A stretch of 64,000 bases of DNA from Linnemannia schmuckeri (GCA_029449235.1 JANATG010000005.1:434001-498000), one strand, 5' to 3'. Counted from the first letter of the stretch, positions 10,424-23,779 are shown. Notes: a model not told the origin generated them from the sequence alone. A program made the numbers and translations.

Positions 10424-13400
10424 TGTTGAGGCAGCGTTTTATGTTGAAGAGAGAGAGAGAGGGGTATGTATGTACAAGGGGAGGAATCAGTTTGCCTGTT
10501 GGTGAAAGAGAGGGCTGGTACAAGTGATGAGGGTGGCAAGGGATATGGGAGTGAAGGGTATGGTGGATGAAGGTGAAGACCGGTGGAGTGCGTGAGTGAA
10601 TGTGCTTGAGTGGGGATGAGTGTGGCTAAGAGAGTAAAGGAGAGAGAGTGTGCGTGAGAGAGAGAAGAAGAAAAAAAAAGTGAGAGTGTGAGAGATAACG
10701 AAGAGTGGCAAAAGCGTAAAAGTGCAAAGGGGAAAGAAAGTTAAAGGCAGAGAAAGGACAAAGAGAAGAAAGAAAGAAAGAAACAAACAGATCAAAAAAA
10801 GAGGGAACGAGGAAGAGAGCAAAAAAGAGGAAAATGAGCGAGCGCGATTTTGAATCCGCTGCAAGTTGCGACAGTAACTGGATGTATGGAGGGATCAGCA
10901 GCAGCACCCGCAGGCAACAGGTGCAAGGTAAGGCGAGGGAAGGTCAGGTAAGCTTAGGTACGAGAGTGAGAGTTGGGAAAGGAGCAAAGCCGTTTATCTA
11001 TGTGTGCTTATGCGACCGAGAGAAGGACCAACGATGGGACAGAAGGAAAGGAGGAAAAGAAGAGGAGAAAGAATTGCAAAAAAGGGGTTGGTTGGAACTG
11101 TTTGAAGTTTTTTTGAATAGTGCGCGTATGGTATGGTCCACAGCAATTCCTTCGATCGAATTGAATTGGACCAGGGGGAATGAGAGAGCCAAAAAAGTGA
11201 GGAGAGTCGTTTATTTTTGTTGTTGCTGGTTGAGGTTGTAGCGTACTGTAGGTAGCGATGAATTGGCTTGTTCCTGTTGCTGCCTGCTGTTGTTGTTGCT
11301 CTAATGGGTCGAGCTGGAGCAGGCAGTAGTGTAAAAGTAAAAGATAGGATAGCGAGAAAGAAAAAAAATGACCAAAGGGGAGAGAGGCAGGAGTAAGAAG
11401 CAGTAACCTGAGCAACAAGAACATCATCGAACATCAACAACGAAAACCGACAAAGAACAAGAAAACAGAGGCGAAAGAAGGAAAAGGGGGATGGTAGAGG
11501 ACAAGGATGAACTGAAGGAGCCCCCCAGAATTCGAACAAGAGCTGGCAAGTACAGACAGTATCCAAGCCTCATGTATTTTGTGTTATGCGCTCTGTTCCT
11601 TTTTTTTCTGGTGTCCTAGCGCGAATGACGATTGGAGGAGGCAAACAGCAAACGACTGGTTTGCCACTCTCGCTCATTCACATTCTCTCTTCATTGTTTC
11701 CTTCCTCCTCGCGCTCCTTCCCTACATCTATTTCGTTCCTTATGTCCCTGGGACCATGACCTTTTCCCTTTCCGTTCTTCTCTGCTTCCTTTCTTCCTTC
11801 CTGATGACAAGACGAGGCAAAGATGTGTGTCATCATAAATATCATCATCAACTTACCTTCACTGCTGCATTTTGTCACCTAGCCTAGCTTAGTGTCCGTT
11901 GATATCTATCCATTGCTTAAATCCTGCATGGGAGCGAATCCATTCATGCATTCCCAGAAGCCCGAGGCCCATTTCTTCCTTGTTCTTTCCTTACATCCTT
12001 CATCGCCCCGCCTCCACTTTCGTCCACATCCCAACGCCCCGAGCACACTGCCATGTTTTTCCTTTCTTTCTCTTCGTTGACTCCTCTTTTTGCTCATCAG
12101 GATGTCATTGTCCGTGGTCATTGTCCGTGTGTTCACAAACAATCCATACTCACCAATGTGTTACCAGTGCTGCCTTATTGTTCTTCGTAGCACTCTATTC
12201 GCTGGGAAAAAGGAGGTCACTGCTTTTTTTGTTCTTCTTTCCCCTGTCCTTCTTGTCCATGCCTTGTTCTTATCCTTCCCCTATCCCTCCTCAATCCACT
12301 ATCAAATGCCTCCTTTGAGCTTGTCACCAGAGAAATAAAATTGTGTACAAAAAAGACCCTTCTCCATCGCGTTTTATTTGGGTAACATATATTAATGCCA
12401 ATTACTATTCGCCATCATGCCGCGTGCGCCATGCCGTTCGTGTATCATGAATCTCAATGGAGGATTTTCTTGTCCAACCTTCCGATAGGACAGGAAATTG
12501 GGGCAGCGTCATAAACCACTCCGCCGAAGAAGATGGAAAAAAGACGCGTCTCGTATCTTCCTCGCGCGTACACGTTGTGTGATCACTCGGAACTGGTTGT
12601 GCACCGCACAGAGAGAAGGTTCAGAAGATAACTGTGTCCCTTCTCTTCCTTCCTTATCCTGTCCTGCCCTGGCTTGGCTTGCCCTGATTTCCTTTTTGCT
12701 TTGTTTCTCTCTGTCTCTCTCGCCTCTCGTTTACCATACCTCCCTTCTCTTTTTCCTTATCCTCCTCTCGTCTCTCGTTTACCCACTTCGCTCCTGCGGC
12801 GGCAGGCAAACAGCCTATATACCTTCCAAAACCCAAACAACAAAAAAGCGACGATGTGGTTGAAAATCGATTCCCACACACCAACCAACCCCCACAAAAA
12901 CAACACAAACAATCCATTTCCTCCTTATCAGCCGAAAAAGGGTAAAAAGGGAGATCTCGTCAAGCTCGAGCAGTAATACAAGCTGGAAGGGAAGGGTCAA
13001 AGCGATGGTTCGACTGGACAAGACTGTTCACGGCCGAGGAAAGAGTCGAAAGGCCGAAGAGGGTCGGGAGGAGAACAGGTATTTTTCTTTAAAAAAGTTG
13101 ACTCAGCTTAAACCATAATCATGCATGACACGGTTGGAAAACGGCAGACGCGACAGGCAATATAAAATAGCAATGTGGCATCAAACACAGAAGTATTATT
13201 GGCGTCATCGCGAGAAGCAGCAAAGAAAAAGAAGCTAGTGAATTTGGCCCATCAAAACGGCGGCGGCACGAAATAATAAAGGAGTTGATTGGAGCCTGAA
13301 GAAAGAAGAATAGGGAACGAAAGGGCAGATCGCACAATTGACAATTCGCAGAGGTGTCTTGTTATTTTGCTTAACAAGCACTGCCCACAACAACAATTGC

Positions 13401-14120
13401 GCACACTCAGCACAACACAGACTCAATAAATAAATGAGAGTAAGGACAAGGATATTTGAGGGATGCTATACTCAAAAAACTGGTTTGTTCGGAACAGGTC
13501 GAGGACGGTAGTTAGACCTTTCTTCTATGCCACAAGTAGCGAAACAAAAAGAGTGTTATTGTTCAAATATGGGGGGGGGGGGGGGATACTCCACCTTTTT
13601 TCTTGTGTTGTATATTCCACATGGTTTGTTGTTTATTTATGTTCCCATTGCTGCTAAGCTGTCGAAATGAATAGATCGAGGATGCGAAATGCTAGGGGTT
13701 CCGTGCTGAAACATCACAAGAGAACTAAAGTACTTGCGAGGAGAACATAATACATTCGTTCTATTTGTAGCGAGGAAGTGTGCAATTGTTACTTTTAATG
13801 TAATAAACATTAAATATCCGATCCGATAGTTTTTCAATCAACCCTTGGTTACCGTGTTTCGTGTGAGGTAGCTTGCTGAAAGTCAGACAGCCTTTTCAAA
13901 CGCGTTTGTCGCGTCCAAAAGTGTTCCAGTTTGATCACTCGAATCTTTCCAAATCGAAAGGCAGTCACTTTTGATGAAGACCCATCCTCGCTTCCTATTC
14001 GGTAAGGATAGCGAGTGAGGGAGCAACAACCATCACCTTCCATCACTTTCCCTTTACACACTCACACCAACACCAACAATCTTATCACAGCCAAACAGCA
14101 CAGATAACAGACACATACAC
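10424..14120. other. 3.7 kb intergenic, no gene supported
   Basis: Left part (10.5-11.5 kb): purine-rich plus strand, probably the 5' leader and promoter of the minus-strand gene ending upstream of it. Middle (11.6-12.8 kb): pyrimidine-rich. Two short plus-strand stretches resemble exons but join to nothing: one ends PKKGKKGDLVKLEQ (12926-12976), and one starts MVRLDKTVHGRGKSRKAEE at 13004 with a donor at 13079. A G15 run is at 13571-13585. A small unrecognised gene here cannot be excluded. Confidence 0.4.
13571..13585. repeat. G15 homopolymer
   Basis: Fifteen consecutive G on the plus strand, unusual for A/T-rich intergenic DNA. Long G-runs can form quadruplex-like structures in multimers and are prone to length error. 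Confidence 0.75.
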
Positions 14121-15306
14121 ATGACCGACTTTGTCAGCCTCACCATCGTCATCGTGATCATCTTTATGGTCTTCAGATGGCTCTCTGGTACTAATACACA
14201 CACATCCTGAACTTGGAAGACTCCTTGGCATTCACCCAGCTACAGGAACCACATGGCACTAACCCAGAGCTGTTGGTTTTGTCGCATTTCACTCTCTATT
14301 AGCATCTGGAGAAGACCAAGGACCTCGTCAAGGACAGGGCAGAGGCAGGATCCCATCACGACCCCCAGCACGGCTTGTCAACCCAGAGATGGTACGCATC
14401 CCTTGTCAACGTTTTTGCTTACTCTATGAGTACTTTTGGTCGCACCATATCATTGTTGTAGGAGCTGAAGGCGTTCGGTTGACGACGCAATTTTCGGGAC
14501 ACAGGAATAGAAAACAAGCGACCAACAGAAACCCATCTTGGCAAACTGTAACAGGACCGAGGATACTCTGTACTCACTAGCCCTCACTTTCATGAACTAT
14601 TGCTTTGATTAGGTTGAAACGGTCAGGGCCATGTTTCCGCACATTCCGACAGCGGCTATTCACTACGACCTTCAAAAGACCGGCTCAGTGGAGCAGACTT
14701 GCGACAACATCTTGCGGGATGGCACGTTGCCCATGGTATGGACACCTATGAAGGATATACTTAAACCAGTGAGGAAATATTATGGAGTCGAAAAAAACTG
14801 TAATTAGTACTAACACGACATTCCTTACCTCGTTGTCAAATGTAGCCCCCAGCTCCTCGCCCTCAGACCCCTCCCACCGCGGCCACCACTTCAGCAGCAC
14901 CATCAGGATTATCTACAGGATCATCTACAGGATCATCTTCAGGATCGAGTCATGCGACTAACGGAAACCTTGTCCAGCGATTCAAGTTGCAGGAGGCAGC
15001 TGAAAAGAACATTGTTCCCGATGAGCCCTCCAAGGTCTGGGCCGACAGTGCAGAGAAGCGTCAGGAGGTCTTCAAGAACCGAAAGGAGTATATGGTTCTT
15101 CAGGCTAGGAAGTATGTCGACTTTTTTGATATATGGTGTTGGGCCGGTAGCGAGAGCGCCTTGGAGTAAACACTAACATTTCATTCACTTGCTTCCAATT
15201 TACGTATAGACGATTTTTGGAGGAGGAGGCACGTAAAGCAAAGGAAGCTGAAGCCAAGGCAAAGGAGGCTGAGGGAGCTGCTCAGGAGGTGGATGCCACA
15301 GCATGA
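14121..15306 (+). CDS. CUE-domain membrane protein (Cue4/Cue1-like)
   Basis: Five exons give a 213-residue protein: 14121-14187, 14303-14391, 14613-14735, 14846-15111 and 15210-15306. All four introns are GT-AG and keep frame. Residues 1-23 form a single hydrophobic segment (VSLTIVIVIIFMVFRWL), a likely membrane anchor. Residues about 49-92 are a CUE domain: NPEMVETVRAMFP followed by I..DL..TGSVE.T.DNIL, the classic methionine/phenylalanine-proline and di-leucine ubiquitin-binding positions. A Gly/Ser-rich linker and a charged C-terminal helix with repeated AKEAEAKAKEAE follow. Fungal relatives recruit ubiquitin-conjugating enzyme to the ER membrane for ER-associated degradation, or are uncharacterised Cue4. 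A poly(A) signal AATAAA lies at 15428-15433. Confidence 0.85.
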
Positions 15307-15633
15307 ACAGGACAGCCTGTATTCTTTCGAGAACTTCAATTCGAAGCTGGACTACCAATGATAAGCACAAGCACACGGACACCGAAAATTTGCCTATAGG
15401 AATTACTTTTGACCCCTTTACCTATCAAATAAAAATTTATGTCTATCTAAACGCTGTGGGAGCTGTGGGAGCTGTGCACGTCACAGAACCAGAATTTGAT
15501 GCTTTGGCGTCACACATATACACAAGCGCGAGGCTGCGATTTGCTTGTGGGACACGAACTAAAAGAAAGTGTTCTTTGACCTTCTTTCTTTTGTACTTTT
15601 CACTTTTCTACACCTCGCTTTCAACCAACCACC
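15307..15633. other. Short gap: CUE gene 3' end and CCT1 promoter
   Basis: Contains AATAAA at 15428-15433 and then the promoter/leader of CCT1. The CTTTTCACTTTTCTACACC stretch just before the CCT1 start is a pyrimidine-rich leader. No gene is seen. Confidence 0.5.
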
Positions 15634-18150
15634 ATGTACCATTCACAGCAAAGCGCCAGTCTGTTCCTCGGAGGGGAACGAACCAGCGGACAAAACATCA
15701 GAGATCAGAATGGTAAAAACAGACGCACACTCTTGTCATTCTCTCTTTCACGACTTCAATGTTCCTTACTTTTATCCCACTGAATTGGAAACCGCGAAAG
15801 TTGAAGGAGAAAGCGGGGCATGAGTCAGCAGCTATAGGAAAGCGAGCGGCCGACGTTAAGTACAGGAACACCTTGCGGCTCACACTGCAGAAGTCAACAG
15901 GGTGCAGCGTCCACCTAATGGCTTCATCGGGGCGAGATTCAGCTACTTGACATCTTTCAACCATTAAATCAGCCTTGACAGGAGCACGCACGACCTTTTT
16001 TTTTTTTTTTTTTAGCTTGTTAGCACCATTCACAAAAGACGATCAGCTCATTAACCAACCTTGTATTCTCTTTTTGTTTTCTGCAACTCTAGTCCTTGCT
16101 GCCGCTTCTATCGCCAACATTGTTAAGTCGTCTTTGGGACCTGTCGGTCTCGACAAGATGATTGTCAACGAGATTGGTGTAGGTGCTCCCTTATATTTCC
16201 CTTGACGCCTTGGCCATTTTTTTGACCACTAAACGACACAATCTCCTAAGAGTCACCACCAAAAAAAAAAAAAAAAAAAAAAAAAAGAAAACATAACACG
16301 CGTTTCCTTGTCCCTCCATCCCTCCTTCTAGGATGTCACTATCACAAACGACGGCGCCACGATTTTGAACATGTTGGAGGTCGAGCACCCCGCAGGAAAG
16401 ATCTTGGTCGAGTTGGCACAGCAGCAGGATAAGGAAGTTGGCGATGGTACGACCTCCGTTGTCATTATTGCAGCTGAGCTCTTGAAGAGGGCCAACGAGT
16501 TGGTTAAGAACAAGATCCACCCCACTACCATCATTACAGGATACCGTTTGGCTTCCAAAGAGGCTTGCAAATTCATTGCAGATCAGATGTCGATCAAGGT
16601 TGAGGCTCTTGGCCGCGACTGCCTCGTCAATGCTGCCAAGACCAGCATGTCCAGCAAGATCATTGGATCGTAAGTTCAAGTAGCTATTGGTTGTGCTTTT
16701 TGTCAGCCACGAGTAACTAAAGCTAATAGGAGACTTTTTCCCAGCCTGGGTGTATATACTAACACTTCGTTATCATGCTGATGTTGCATTGACTTCAATA
16801 GCTACGACGAGTTCTTTTCAAACATGGCTGTAGATGCCATGCTCGCTGTCAAGTCGACCAACAGCCGCGGCGAACACAAATACCCAGTCAAGGCTGTTAA
16901 TGTCTTGAAGGCTCACGGAAAGAGTGCAACAGAGTCAATGTTGATCAAGGGATACGCTCTCAATTGCACAGTCGCCAGTCAAGCCATGAAGACCAAGATC
17001 ACCAACGCCAAGATTGCCTGCCTCGACATCAACTTACAGAAGGTCCGCATGAACTTGGGCGTACACATCATGGTCGACGATCCCGACAAGCTCGAGGACA
17101 TCCGCAAGAGGTACTTTCTCGCTTTGGTCTTTTTTTTCGCATTTGCGATATTATGCACCAGGACTCGAACTAACAATACTTTGGTAATTTTATTTATTAC
17201 AACAGAGAGAGCGATATTACGACGGAGCGTATTAAGAAGATTCTTGCGACTGGAGCCAATGTTATTTTGACAACCAAGGGAATTGACGATATGTGCTTGA
17301 AGTTGTTTGTCGAGGCTGGAGCAATGGCTGTCCGTCGCTGTAAAAAGGAGGATCTTCGCAGGATTGCCAAGGCCACTGGTGCTACCTTGATCTCAACGTT
17401 AGCCAACTTGGAGGGCGAGGAGACATATGATGCGTCGTACCTCGGTCATGCTGAGGAGGTCGTTCAGGAGAGGATCTCGGACGATGAGTGCATCTTGGTC
17501 AAGGGCACCAAGGCCCAGTCATCGGCCTCGATTATTCTTCGTGGAGCTAACGATTTCATGCTGGACGAGATGGAGCGCTCTCTGCACGATTCTTTGTGTG
17601 TGGTCAAGCGTACCTTGGAGAGTGGAAGCGTCGTTCCTGGAGGAGGGGCTGTCGAGACTGCCTTGAACATCTACCTCGAGAACTTTGCCACCACCTTGGT
17701 AAGATCTCGCCCATTTTTGTCATTCTGGCGCGCTATACCTATTTTACTTGCCCATTCGATTTTCGCTAACCCTTATCCTTTCGTTATGTGTAATAATAGG
17801 GCTCGCGTGAACAACTGGCGATTGCAGAGTTTGCGAACGCACTGCTTGTGATTCCCAAGACGTTAGCTGTGAATGCGGCCAAGGACTCGACAGATTTGGT
17901 GGCGACGCTCCGCGTTTACCATAACGCTTCCCAGAAGGACAAGTCTCGCCAGGGACTGAAGTGGTACGGATTGGATTTGATTAAGGGCGAGGTTCGCGAT
18001 AACGTCCATGCTGGAGTGTTGGAGCCTGCCCTGTCCAAGATCCGTGCCTTGCGCTCTGCCACCGAGACTGCGTTGTCGATCCTTCGTATTGACGATATGA
18101 TCACTGTGGCGCCTGAGCAGCGTCAGGAGGATGATGGTCATGGCCACTAA
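15634..18150 (+). CDS. CCT1: T-complex protein 1 subunit alpha (CCT1)
   Basis: Six exons give 551 residues: 15634-15712, 16093-16178, 16332-16669, 16802-17110, 17206-17698 and 17800-18150. The start ATG has the context ACCATG, and exon 1 carries the GGERTSGQ block typical of the alpha subunit. Group II chaperonin signatures are intact: NIVKSSLGPVGLDKM, NDGATILNMLEVEHPA, and GDGTTSVVIIAAELL with the ATP-hydrolysis Asp. The alpha-specific C-terminal block is KWYGLDLIKGEVRDN, followed by SILRIDDMI. Length is close to the usual 550-560. The product is one of eight subunits of the cytosolic TRiC/CCT ring that folds actin, tubulin and WD proteins. Introns 1 and 2 contain a T18 (15996-16013) and an A26 (16261-16286) run. 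Confidence 0.96.
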
Positions 18151-18419
18151 AGAACGGTGGATGACTCAGTTTTGAAGGAGAGGTTACTGGAGTAGAGAGA
18201 GATGTGCATCGAGCATTTATTCAGCAAATATACGCACGCTTACCTGCATGAGCATGAAACCCTTGTGATATGAAATTCCTTCGTGTAAGGTTGGTGGCAA
18301 CCTTCAGAAAATCTAGATTTAAATTTTCACCAGTCACATCGGACTTTTTGTCAACAAAAAAGACATAAAGGCACGCCTCAAATCATGATGTTGACTTTTC
18401 TTTCTTCATCGCACATCAC

Positions 18420-21400
18420 ATGGGGGTACTCGGATTGTACAGCTATTTCGAATCGAAATCGTTAGGCCAGCGCAAGAGCTGGTCCGCAGCCTTGCCATCG
18501 CCTTCATCACCTTTGTCACAGCCAGGACATAATACAGGCGACGCAAGCGGGAGTTTGAAGAGGTCTTACTCTCTAGCACCAGACTCGTCCTCGACAGACC
18601 TCCTCACCAAGCGGAGGTTCTTCATCTTCGACGGAAACGCATACATCCACCACCTCTACTGTGGCCAATTTGAATGGATCTGGGGTGGGCAATACTCTTC
18701 ATTCGTTAACCTCCTCACCGCACACATTCGTGCCCTCGAAAACAGCGGCTTCCGGTTACAGTTCCTGTTCGATGGTCCCTTACCTGTTCAGAAGAGGCAG
18801 ACCCGGTTGACCAGGGATACGGAGAAGATCCGGAAGATGAGTCGAGTTGTTGGGGATTTGGAGCATTATCATGTGCTGGGGCTTGGTGGAGGTTGTAATA
18901 CGTTGACGAGTAGTGAGGGGCTCGGGGTTGAGGCGTTGGCGAATCAGGTGGGTGGCGCTGGTGGAGGGAGTGGAAGTGGAAGTGGAGGTGGAGGTGCAGG
19001 TGGCGCGGGAGGGAAGGGCTATTCACATTTTTTGATTCCGCCGCTGGTGATGGAGGTGACGTTGCAGACTTTGAGGGCTTTGGGGGTTGAGCTATTGGTC
19101 TGTGATGGAGAGGCTGATGGGTTGGTTGCCCAGTTGGCGATGGAGAAGTCGATGGATGCTAATGTTGATGAGGCCTATGCCGTCAGCAAGGACTCCGGTA
19201 CGTGCTAGTTCATTGGAGCATCTTATCCTCATCTGTCTCGCATGGTGAATAATGACAATTAACCAATGGTGCATTATTTCCAATATAGACTACTTCATCT
19301 ACAACACAGGATCATCGACCAAGGGCGGATACATCCCGCTCGACAGCCTCTTCGTCGCGACCGACCCTTCAACGGGCGCAACCACCGTCGCAGCAACAGT
19401 CTACTCCCAATCAATCATCGCAGACCATCTCGGAATCCGACCTCATTTCCTTCCACTCTTTGCCTCACTCACAGGAAACGATTATCTCCGACCGGAGTTA
19501 TTTGAAGACCAGATCGCGAGATCGCTTGCGGCGGCAACGGGACAGAAACTTTCAGCGGCTAATAACACCAATCATGCGAGGATCAAAGCTACGGCTAGCT
19601 TTTTGAAGCAGTATGGAGCAGGAGCAGGAACTGGAACTTCTAATGGAGGCGAAGAAGGGCAGGAGGAGATTGGTTTGTTGTCGTCGTTGTCTGAGTATGA
19701 TCAGGTGAACGGGATTATGGATGAGATTTTAAAGGATCGGGAACAGCTTTATACGAGCGAAACGGAGGAGAGACGTCAGGAACTGCGGTCGGCATTGATC
19801 GAGTCTATGGAACAGTACTCCCCCTCAATCCCGGACGACTTTTCGACAGAGGAGTCCATCTCTGAAGAATCTTCCCTGCCATCCTCAGAGGAACCCACGC
19901 CCTCCACTTCGATCGCGACATCCCCCAACCCTTCAACACCTTCAGCAGCAGTAGGCCTTTGGGCGGTACCGGAAAAGTCGTCGTTGTCGGTTGTGGCGGC
20001 GCTGAACAAGACCAAGGAAGCTTTCCGGACGGGTCAGTTCTCGTTCAAATTGATGGATGTGGTTAGCAATCGGATGTTTTGGTGTACGCCATTTTTGGAG
20101 GATACGGATCGGGAGAGTGCGTGGCTAGCATCTAGGGATCTCAGGCGGTGGATTTATGGGATTCTTGCCCGGGATTTGCTTCTCCTAGAAGGCGGAGGTT
20201 TAGTTGGAGCACAGGGGGAGGAGGAAGAGAGTGGACTAAGAGAAGAGTTGGAAGTTGTGGAGTATGTGAGACGTGGGGATCACTTGTCGGCCGAGATTGT
20301 GATGGGTGCTTCGGCGATGGAATTGGACGAGATGGTCAAGGTTGTCAAAGCCAAGGCGTACAAAAAATCTGCACGGCGGATCAGCGTCATGGATGTCGAC
20401 CCCGTCACACCCTCCTCCACCAGCGCTGTGGAGATTTCATCAGTCGACTCCGAGTCTACCAACAGCGCCATGGAGATTGAGAAACAAGACGTGCCACAAC
20501 AACAAACACAAGGTCAGGAAGCTGGCGAGACGATGGACGAGGCTGGCAGGACTAGTCTCTTCTTGGGGATCCTGGGCGCCGACACTGCACAGGTCCGAGC
20601 GCTCCCAAAGCCGTTCATGATCTTGGCGGCGACGTTGCGTTACCTGATCAACGCGCTTGCTCATTCCAAGACCCGGTCTGCGAGTATTTCGGTGGCCAAT
20701 TTTGAAGTCATTGCGTTTGTGGCCTCGGTGTTATTTCTTCGTGAGATGTATTACCCCGAGACGATCGGTCAACAGCAATCAACGCCAGTAGCAGCAGGAG
20801 CAGTAACAGAAGCAGGAGCAGTAACAGGAGCAGGATCGGAGACCAGCAGTATACCCATCACCCCAACATTATCTTCAGGAACAATACTGTCGGGACCCCC
20901 TTCGCTGGTCGAAGCGCCCCCCATGACAAAACGATCCCTCCACCTCTCAACCCAATACCAACACGCCCTCGCAACCGTCTCCCTCCTCGCCAGTGCCCTC
21001 CACCTCGAGGACATGATCCCGCCCCTCGCACAACTCTTTGACGGACTCTTGTTCCAACAGACTTTGGCTCTTGCTCGTGGTGGGACTCTACTGGAAGGGA
21101 GGATGCAGTTTCCGGAATCTGTGAGCATGTATCATCAGATTCTGGCGGCGGTCGAGGAAGATTTTGTGGATACGGGCGAGATTGATGTTGTGGTCGTGTT
21201 TCGAGCTAATCGGAAAGGAGCCTCGGGAGCTGCATCTGGAGCTGGAGCCGGAACGGGATCTACGTCGTTGGGTATCTTTGGACCGGATATGGAACCTTTG
21301 AACCAACTCCCGTCATCTTCTTCGACTTCCATAAGTGGAGGATCAGGACTGAAGGCGTCGAAGTCTGCAGGCATCCAGAAGAAATCCGGGTCATCCAAGA

Positions 21401-21525
21401 AGCGTAGCGGAGGAGCCGGGGGTGGAAGTAATGGCGGCAATAGTAATGGTCGTAGTGGCGGTAGTCGAGGAGGAGGTGGAGGTGCCAATATGTTTAACGT
21501 ATTGTCCCTCGGTTGCGAATTTTAG
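18420..21525 (+). CDS. Asteroid/FAM120-like XPG-type PIN-domain protein
   Basis: Two exons (18420-19197, 19289-21525) give 1004 residues; intron 19198-19288 is phase 1. The N terminus MGVLGLYSYF is the XPG/FEN start. Acidic residues of the PIN nuclease site are all present: Asp in FIFDGNAYIHH, Asp in FLFDGPLP, Glu and Asp in DGEADGLVAQ, and the Asp pair at the splice junction in SKDSDYFIYN. A G/S-rich insertion lies at about 180-200. LPLFASLTGNDYL matches the asteroid-family helix after the nuclease core. The rest is a long helical region broken by Ser/Thr/Pro-rich linkers, ending in a basic Gly/Ser-rich tail with SKKRSGG (nucleic-acid binding by composition). Fungal members are poorly studied; a structure-specific nuclease or RNA-associated role is inferred. 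Confidence 0.78.
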
Positions 21526-21631
21526 ACATAACCTGTAGAAAAATCCCCATAATAATAATATATAACATAGAAATCATGCGCAAAATGCTGGGTCCATTTA
21601 TTTTGAACGAAAGAAATGTAATAAAAGGCGT

Positions 21632-23779
21632 TCAAAGAGTAACTTCAGCACCAAGCATATCCTCCTCCTTGAATCCCAAAGCTTGATCCCAATAATGCTG
21701 AGCGCCATGTCTGGCCAGAACCTGCTTCAACTGCGCGTCATTCGTAGCCTTCAAGAACCGAAACGTCTTGAACTGCCGCTCCCTCAGCTGTCCCTCCCAT
21801 ACCAAAAGACACTTGTTGTCCGTCGTCGTTTCCGAGACCTCAGTACCATCGAGTCGTGTGTTGTCGGACCAATCGATTCGACGGAGCATCAGCTTCTTGT
21901 ACTGGTTGATGGCCTTGTGTCCTCCTTCGACCAAGACGATCGAGAAGGTTGGGTACATAAGTACGATTCCTGTCAGACCCAGTTGTGTGGCGTTCTTGTC
22001 GACCTTGAACTTTTTCTGTGGGTGTGACAAATCGTTAATCCTATACGAAAAATGGTAGCAAAACACAAACGAAAGCAAACATGATTAGTGCCTGTAGTAA
22101 AACTTTGAACAAAAAATGCCCGAATAACAACATCAACAGCAACATATACGTACTTGTAAAGTGAGACATAGATGCCCTTGGCAACATCCTCCTCCTTCTT
22201 CTTACTCTCCTTAGCTTTCCGCTGCTCATGAGTCAACTTGCCCGCAGCATTATGTTCCAAATGCCCCTGCAACCGATCCGCAACCTGTTGCCGGACCTTC
22301 ATCTCAATCTCCGTCGGGTTCAACACCGCCTCCTGTCCCAAGACCCTCATCATATTGGCCAGTTTGACCTTAGGCGCGTCGGGTGGCAAGAGACCCAACC
22401 GAATCTTGTCCTGTTTCTCCTTGAGCAACTCTGCACGTCTCTGGCGGCGAAGTCGTTTACGTTCTTTGGTGGTCAACATGAGGGGGCGGGGTTTGGAGCT
22501 GGCGGCGTGGGCGGCTTCGTTGGGAGGTTCAATTGGTACGGGGTGTTGGATATAGTGTGTGATCAGTGAGTCTTCAGTCTCGATCCTGGCCTGTCCGTTC
22601 TTGATATCGTCGTATGTCTTGTTGGGCAAGAATCCTGCATCCCACCACTCCACTCCCTTTAGCACCTCGCGCTATCAATTATTCACAGACAATAAAAATT
22701 GTATATGGTTAATATCATATCCTTGAACCGAAAAACGTAAAATATTCACACAGCTCACTTATCTTGTTAATGTTTACCTTGGTGAAGCCATCCTTGACCT
22801 GCTGATCATCCTCCTCAACATTAGCCTTGGCAGCCTCCTCAATCTCCCGTCTCAACTGCTCAGCCCGCTGATCGGATCGGATCTGGTTCGCAATATTAAT
22901 GTATTTCCCCTGCTGTGCAAACTTCAACGGCCGAGATCGACGCTCCCGAGGCGCTGCTGCCAGGTTCTCGTCGAAATACGGGTTCTTCTCGGGGTTGGTG
23001 AATTCTTCGGGCACGCTCAGGATTTTTAACTCCTTCTTTGGTTCTGGCTTCTGGTTGATCTATTAGTTGTAATTGTATCAAAAAACGTAAATATTCAACA
23101 ATCATGGGTTAGGGCTTGGTAGCTCGTCGTCGATTCCATATAACGACCAAAAAGGCGACCATGATGAGGAGAAAATGTACCTTGGCAGTGGCAAAAGAAG
23201 GCGCCTTGACGTGATTGCCAGCAGTAACGGAATTAATGATCAGGTTTCCCTCAGCATCTCTCGAAATCATCGGCGCCATATCCATGCCCAACCCTCCCTT
23301 CGCCGTCGTCCTCTGTCCACTCGCCGCCGCTGTCGTCGCCCCTCCTGCTGGCCTTGAACTAGACGCCGCCGTTGGTCCTGCGGCTGCCGATGAGGCAGCG
23401 GGTATGACTTTGCTGAGCTTGGCCTGGAGTGCCTCCTTCCGCTGCCGGATGATCTCCAGTTGTGACAATCCTCCTGATGTTGATGCTGCGGTTGGTGGTT
23501 GTGCTGGTTGTTGTTGTTGAGCGCGCTGCTGTAAAATTGCGGCGTTGGCGAGTGCTCTGGCTTTGGCCTCTTCTGCCTTGGCCTTAGCTGCTGCCATCAT
23601 TGCCTTAATCTAGAATATGCAGTAGAGACAGGGATATATGAGGCGTTGTAGATAGGTTTAGCTGTCGAAAAATATATAAGTGCAGCGCCCTCCTGGGATG
23701 GACAAAATGCTAAACGAAGCAATTTGATTAAATCGTCCTGTTAATGAAAGATCCTTGCCTGTTCTGGTGTCATGCTCAT
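21632..23779 (-). CDS. PRP3: U4/U6 snRNP splicing factor PRP3
   Basis: Five exons give 552 residues: 23759-23779, 23181-23609, 22778-23059, 22154-22671 and 21632-22040. Exon 1 is only 21 nt (MSMTPEQ), and intron 1 (23610-23758) must use a GC donor (CAG|GCAAGG), because no GT is available and the join gives the conserved EQIKAMMAAA start. Middle region: PRP3 domain with RRSRPLKFAQQGKY, GVEWWDAGF, then TTKERKRLRRQRR, LGLLPPDAPKVKLANMMRVL and KAKESKKKEEDVAKGIYVSLYK. C terminus: the ferredoxin-like Prp3_C domain with NDLSHPQKKFKV, VEGGHKAINQYKKLMLRRIDW and CLLVWEG. It binds U4/U6 snRNA in the tri-snRNP. It lacks the N-terminal PWI region found in the human protein. Confidence 0.95.

Noticed and set aside
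12674..13079. Small plus-strand gene candidates
   Set aside because: Two exon-like stretches have an ATG or a stop, but no partner exon joins them in phase and neither resembles a known small protein.
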